A DNA stretch of 5,520 nt from Desulfobacterales bacterium S5133MH16 (GTDB taxonomy: Bacteria; Desulfobacterota; Desulfobacteria; Desulfobacterales; UBA11574). A model generated the notes under the pieces. That model was not told the origin of the DNA and did not search any database. It worked only from the letters and a program-made list of their open reading frames with translations. The stretch lies in contig MAXL01000228.1 in assembly GCA_001751005.1 (NCBI GenBank), forward strand, positions 1 to 5,520, written 5' to 3'. Shown in pieces: positions 4,914 through 5,520 of this stretch. Position 1 is the first letter of the stretch, and every line of letters starts with the position of its first letter. The position numbers and the translations under genes are program-made.

Positions 4914-5520
4914 CTATAGATTTTCTGCCATTTTCAGCTGGTTTTTGGTTATGGCAAAATTAGATGCAAGTCCGATGAGTTCGTGGTGTTTTTCTATAAA
5001 TGGTACATAAACCAGCAAAAAGCTTCTTGGCAGGTCGTGAAATTTTACATCAACCGCATCAGCGGCAGGGAAAATCACAGGCTTTTTCGAATTTGCAGAT
5101 TCTGTAAAAAAGGAGTTCAATTCAACTGAAAGCACTTCAGCCATTTTGAAAAGTGCGGGCAAAGAAGGGTAAATAAGGTTGCTTTCAACCTGGGAGATAG
5201 AACTGGGGGTTACACCAACCAGTTTTGCCAGCTCTGTCTGGGACAAACCCTGTTTAGTGCGAATTTCTTTCAAGCGAGTTCCCAGATCTATTCGGCTTTT
5301 AACATGCGTTTCAAAGTCAAAGGTGATATTTAAATCTTTGCTCCAGTAATAGTATGACTTATTATGTGTATCAAGATTTCGTTTTTCAGCTTTAAGGATT
5401 TTCAAAGCATTTTTGCCCCTCTGGATGGAGAGATCGATGGCAACCTGGGCAATTTGATTAATATGCGCCCTGAGGCGTTGTGAGTGTGCCCGTTTCTCAA
5501 TAACCCAGTAAGCTATAGTA
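4914..5520 (-). CDS. XRE-family HTH transcriptional regulator, C-terminal part
   Basis: The minus-strand frame is open from the right edge to TAG 4914-4916, giving 201 visible residues; the start lies beyond 5520. A TTG at 5405 is not needed as a start, because the 38 codons before it also read as smooth protein (WVIEKRAHSQRLRAHINQ). A helical basic region (visible residues 1-60) precedes a clear XRE/Cro-CI helix-turn-helix at about 78-138: LGTRLKEIRTKQGLSQTELA, then VGVTPSSISQVESN and PSLPALFKMAEVLSVELNSF. The remaining 60 or so residues have no domain I recognise. Many regulators with this HTH and a following proline-alanine segment carry a C-terminal cupin sensor domain, which is absent here. 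The protein presumably binds DNA as a dimer; its targets are unknown, although the GAF-ANTAR gene 153 bp downstream on the same strand is one candidate. Family call is firm, function is not. Confidence 0.88.
   Translation of the reverse strand, partial: TIAYWVIEKRAHSQRLRAHINQIAQVAIDLSIQRGKNALKILKAEKRNLDTHNKSYYYWSKDLNITFDFETHVKSRIDLGTRLKEIRTKQGLSQTELAKLVGVTPSSISQVESNLIYPSLPALFKMAEVLSVELNSFFTESANSKKPVIFPAADAVDVKFHDLPRSFLLVYVPFIEKHHELIGLASNFAITKNQLKMAENL

Noticed and set aside
4862..4933. Short minus-strand frame reading RFFVIIENNGIKDISCA after the XRE stop, as a possible frameshifted tail
   Set aside because: Only about 23 codons and no match to a cupin or other domain I can name; the overlap with the XRE end is not evidence enough.

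Overview
The window (about 43% GC by eye) looks like an anaerobic Deltaproteobacterium/Desulfobacterota, possibly a Desulfobacterales relative. This rests on the style of the proteins: an NADP-type GdhA, a stand-alone FMN-binding glutamate-synthase-like protein, a GAF-ANTAR regulator and an XRE regulator. It is an inference, not a database result. The genes concern pyridine-nucleotide balance and nitrogen (glutamate/ammonia) assimilation. All complete genes lie on the minus strand; only the pntB tail at the left edge is on the plus strand.

Layout, left to right. 1-312 (+) is the C-terminal NADP(H)-binding end of the proton-translocating transhydrogenase beta subunit (pntB). 307-444 (-) appears to be a 45-codon relic of the start of a glutamate synthase amidotransferase domain, overlapping the pntB stop. 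505-1854 (-) is a full-length gdhA whose catalytic lysine codon has become isoleucine. 1855-2122 holds a possible gdhA promoter and an 11-bp inverted repeat in its leader. 2123-3706 (-) is an FMN-binding glutamate-synthase-family protein with an N-terminal four-cysteine motif. 3707-4049 is a regulatory leader. 4050-4760 (-) encodes a GAF-ANTAR RNA-binding antiterminator. 4914-5520 (-) is an XRE-family regulator that runs off the right edge.

The most interesting part is the leader at about 3847-3999. Reading the minus strand, a perfect TTGACA -35 box is followed by two stem-loops with the identical hexaloop AAAGGC (A at loop position 1, G at position 4). The second stem-loop shares its 3' arm with the 5' arm of a strong intrinsic terminator. 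This is the dual-hexaloop architecture known as the target of ANTAR antiterminators, and an ANTAR protein is encoded immediately upstream. The model is that the GAF domain senses a metabolic signal, the ANTAR domain stabilises the two hairpins, the terminator cannot form, and RNA polymerase reads through into the glutamate-synthase-like gene. It may continue into gdhA, since no terminator is seen between the two. The ANTAR gene's own transcript also crosses the switch.

Signs of decay or remodelling sit in the same locus: the gltB relic, the K-to-I change in GdhA, a GC-rich palindromic repeat between the terminator and the glutamate-synthase-like start codon, and a possible loss of a C-terminal cupin domain in the XRE protein.
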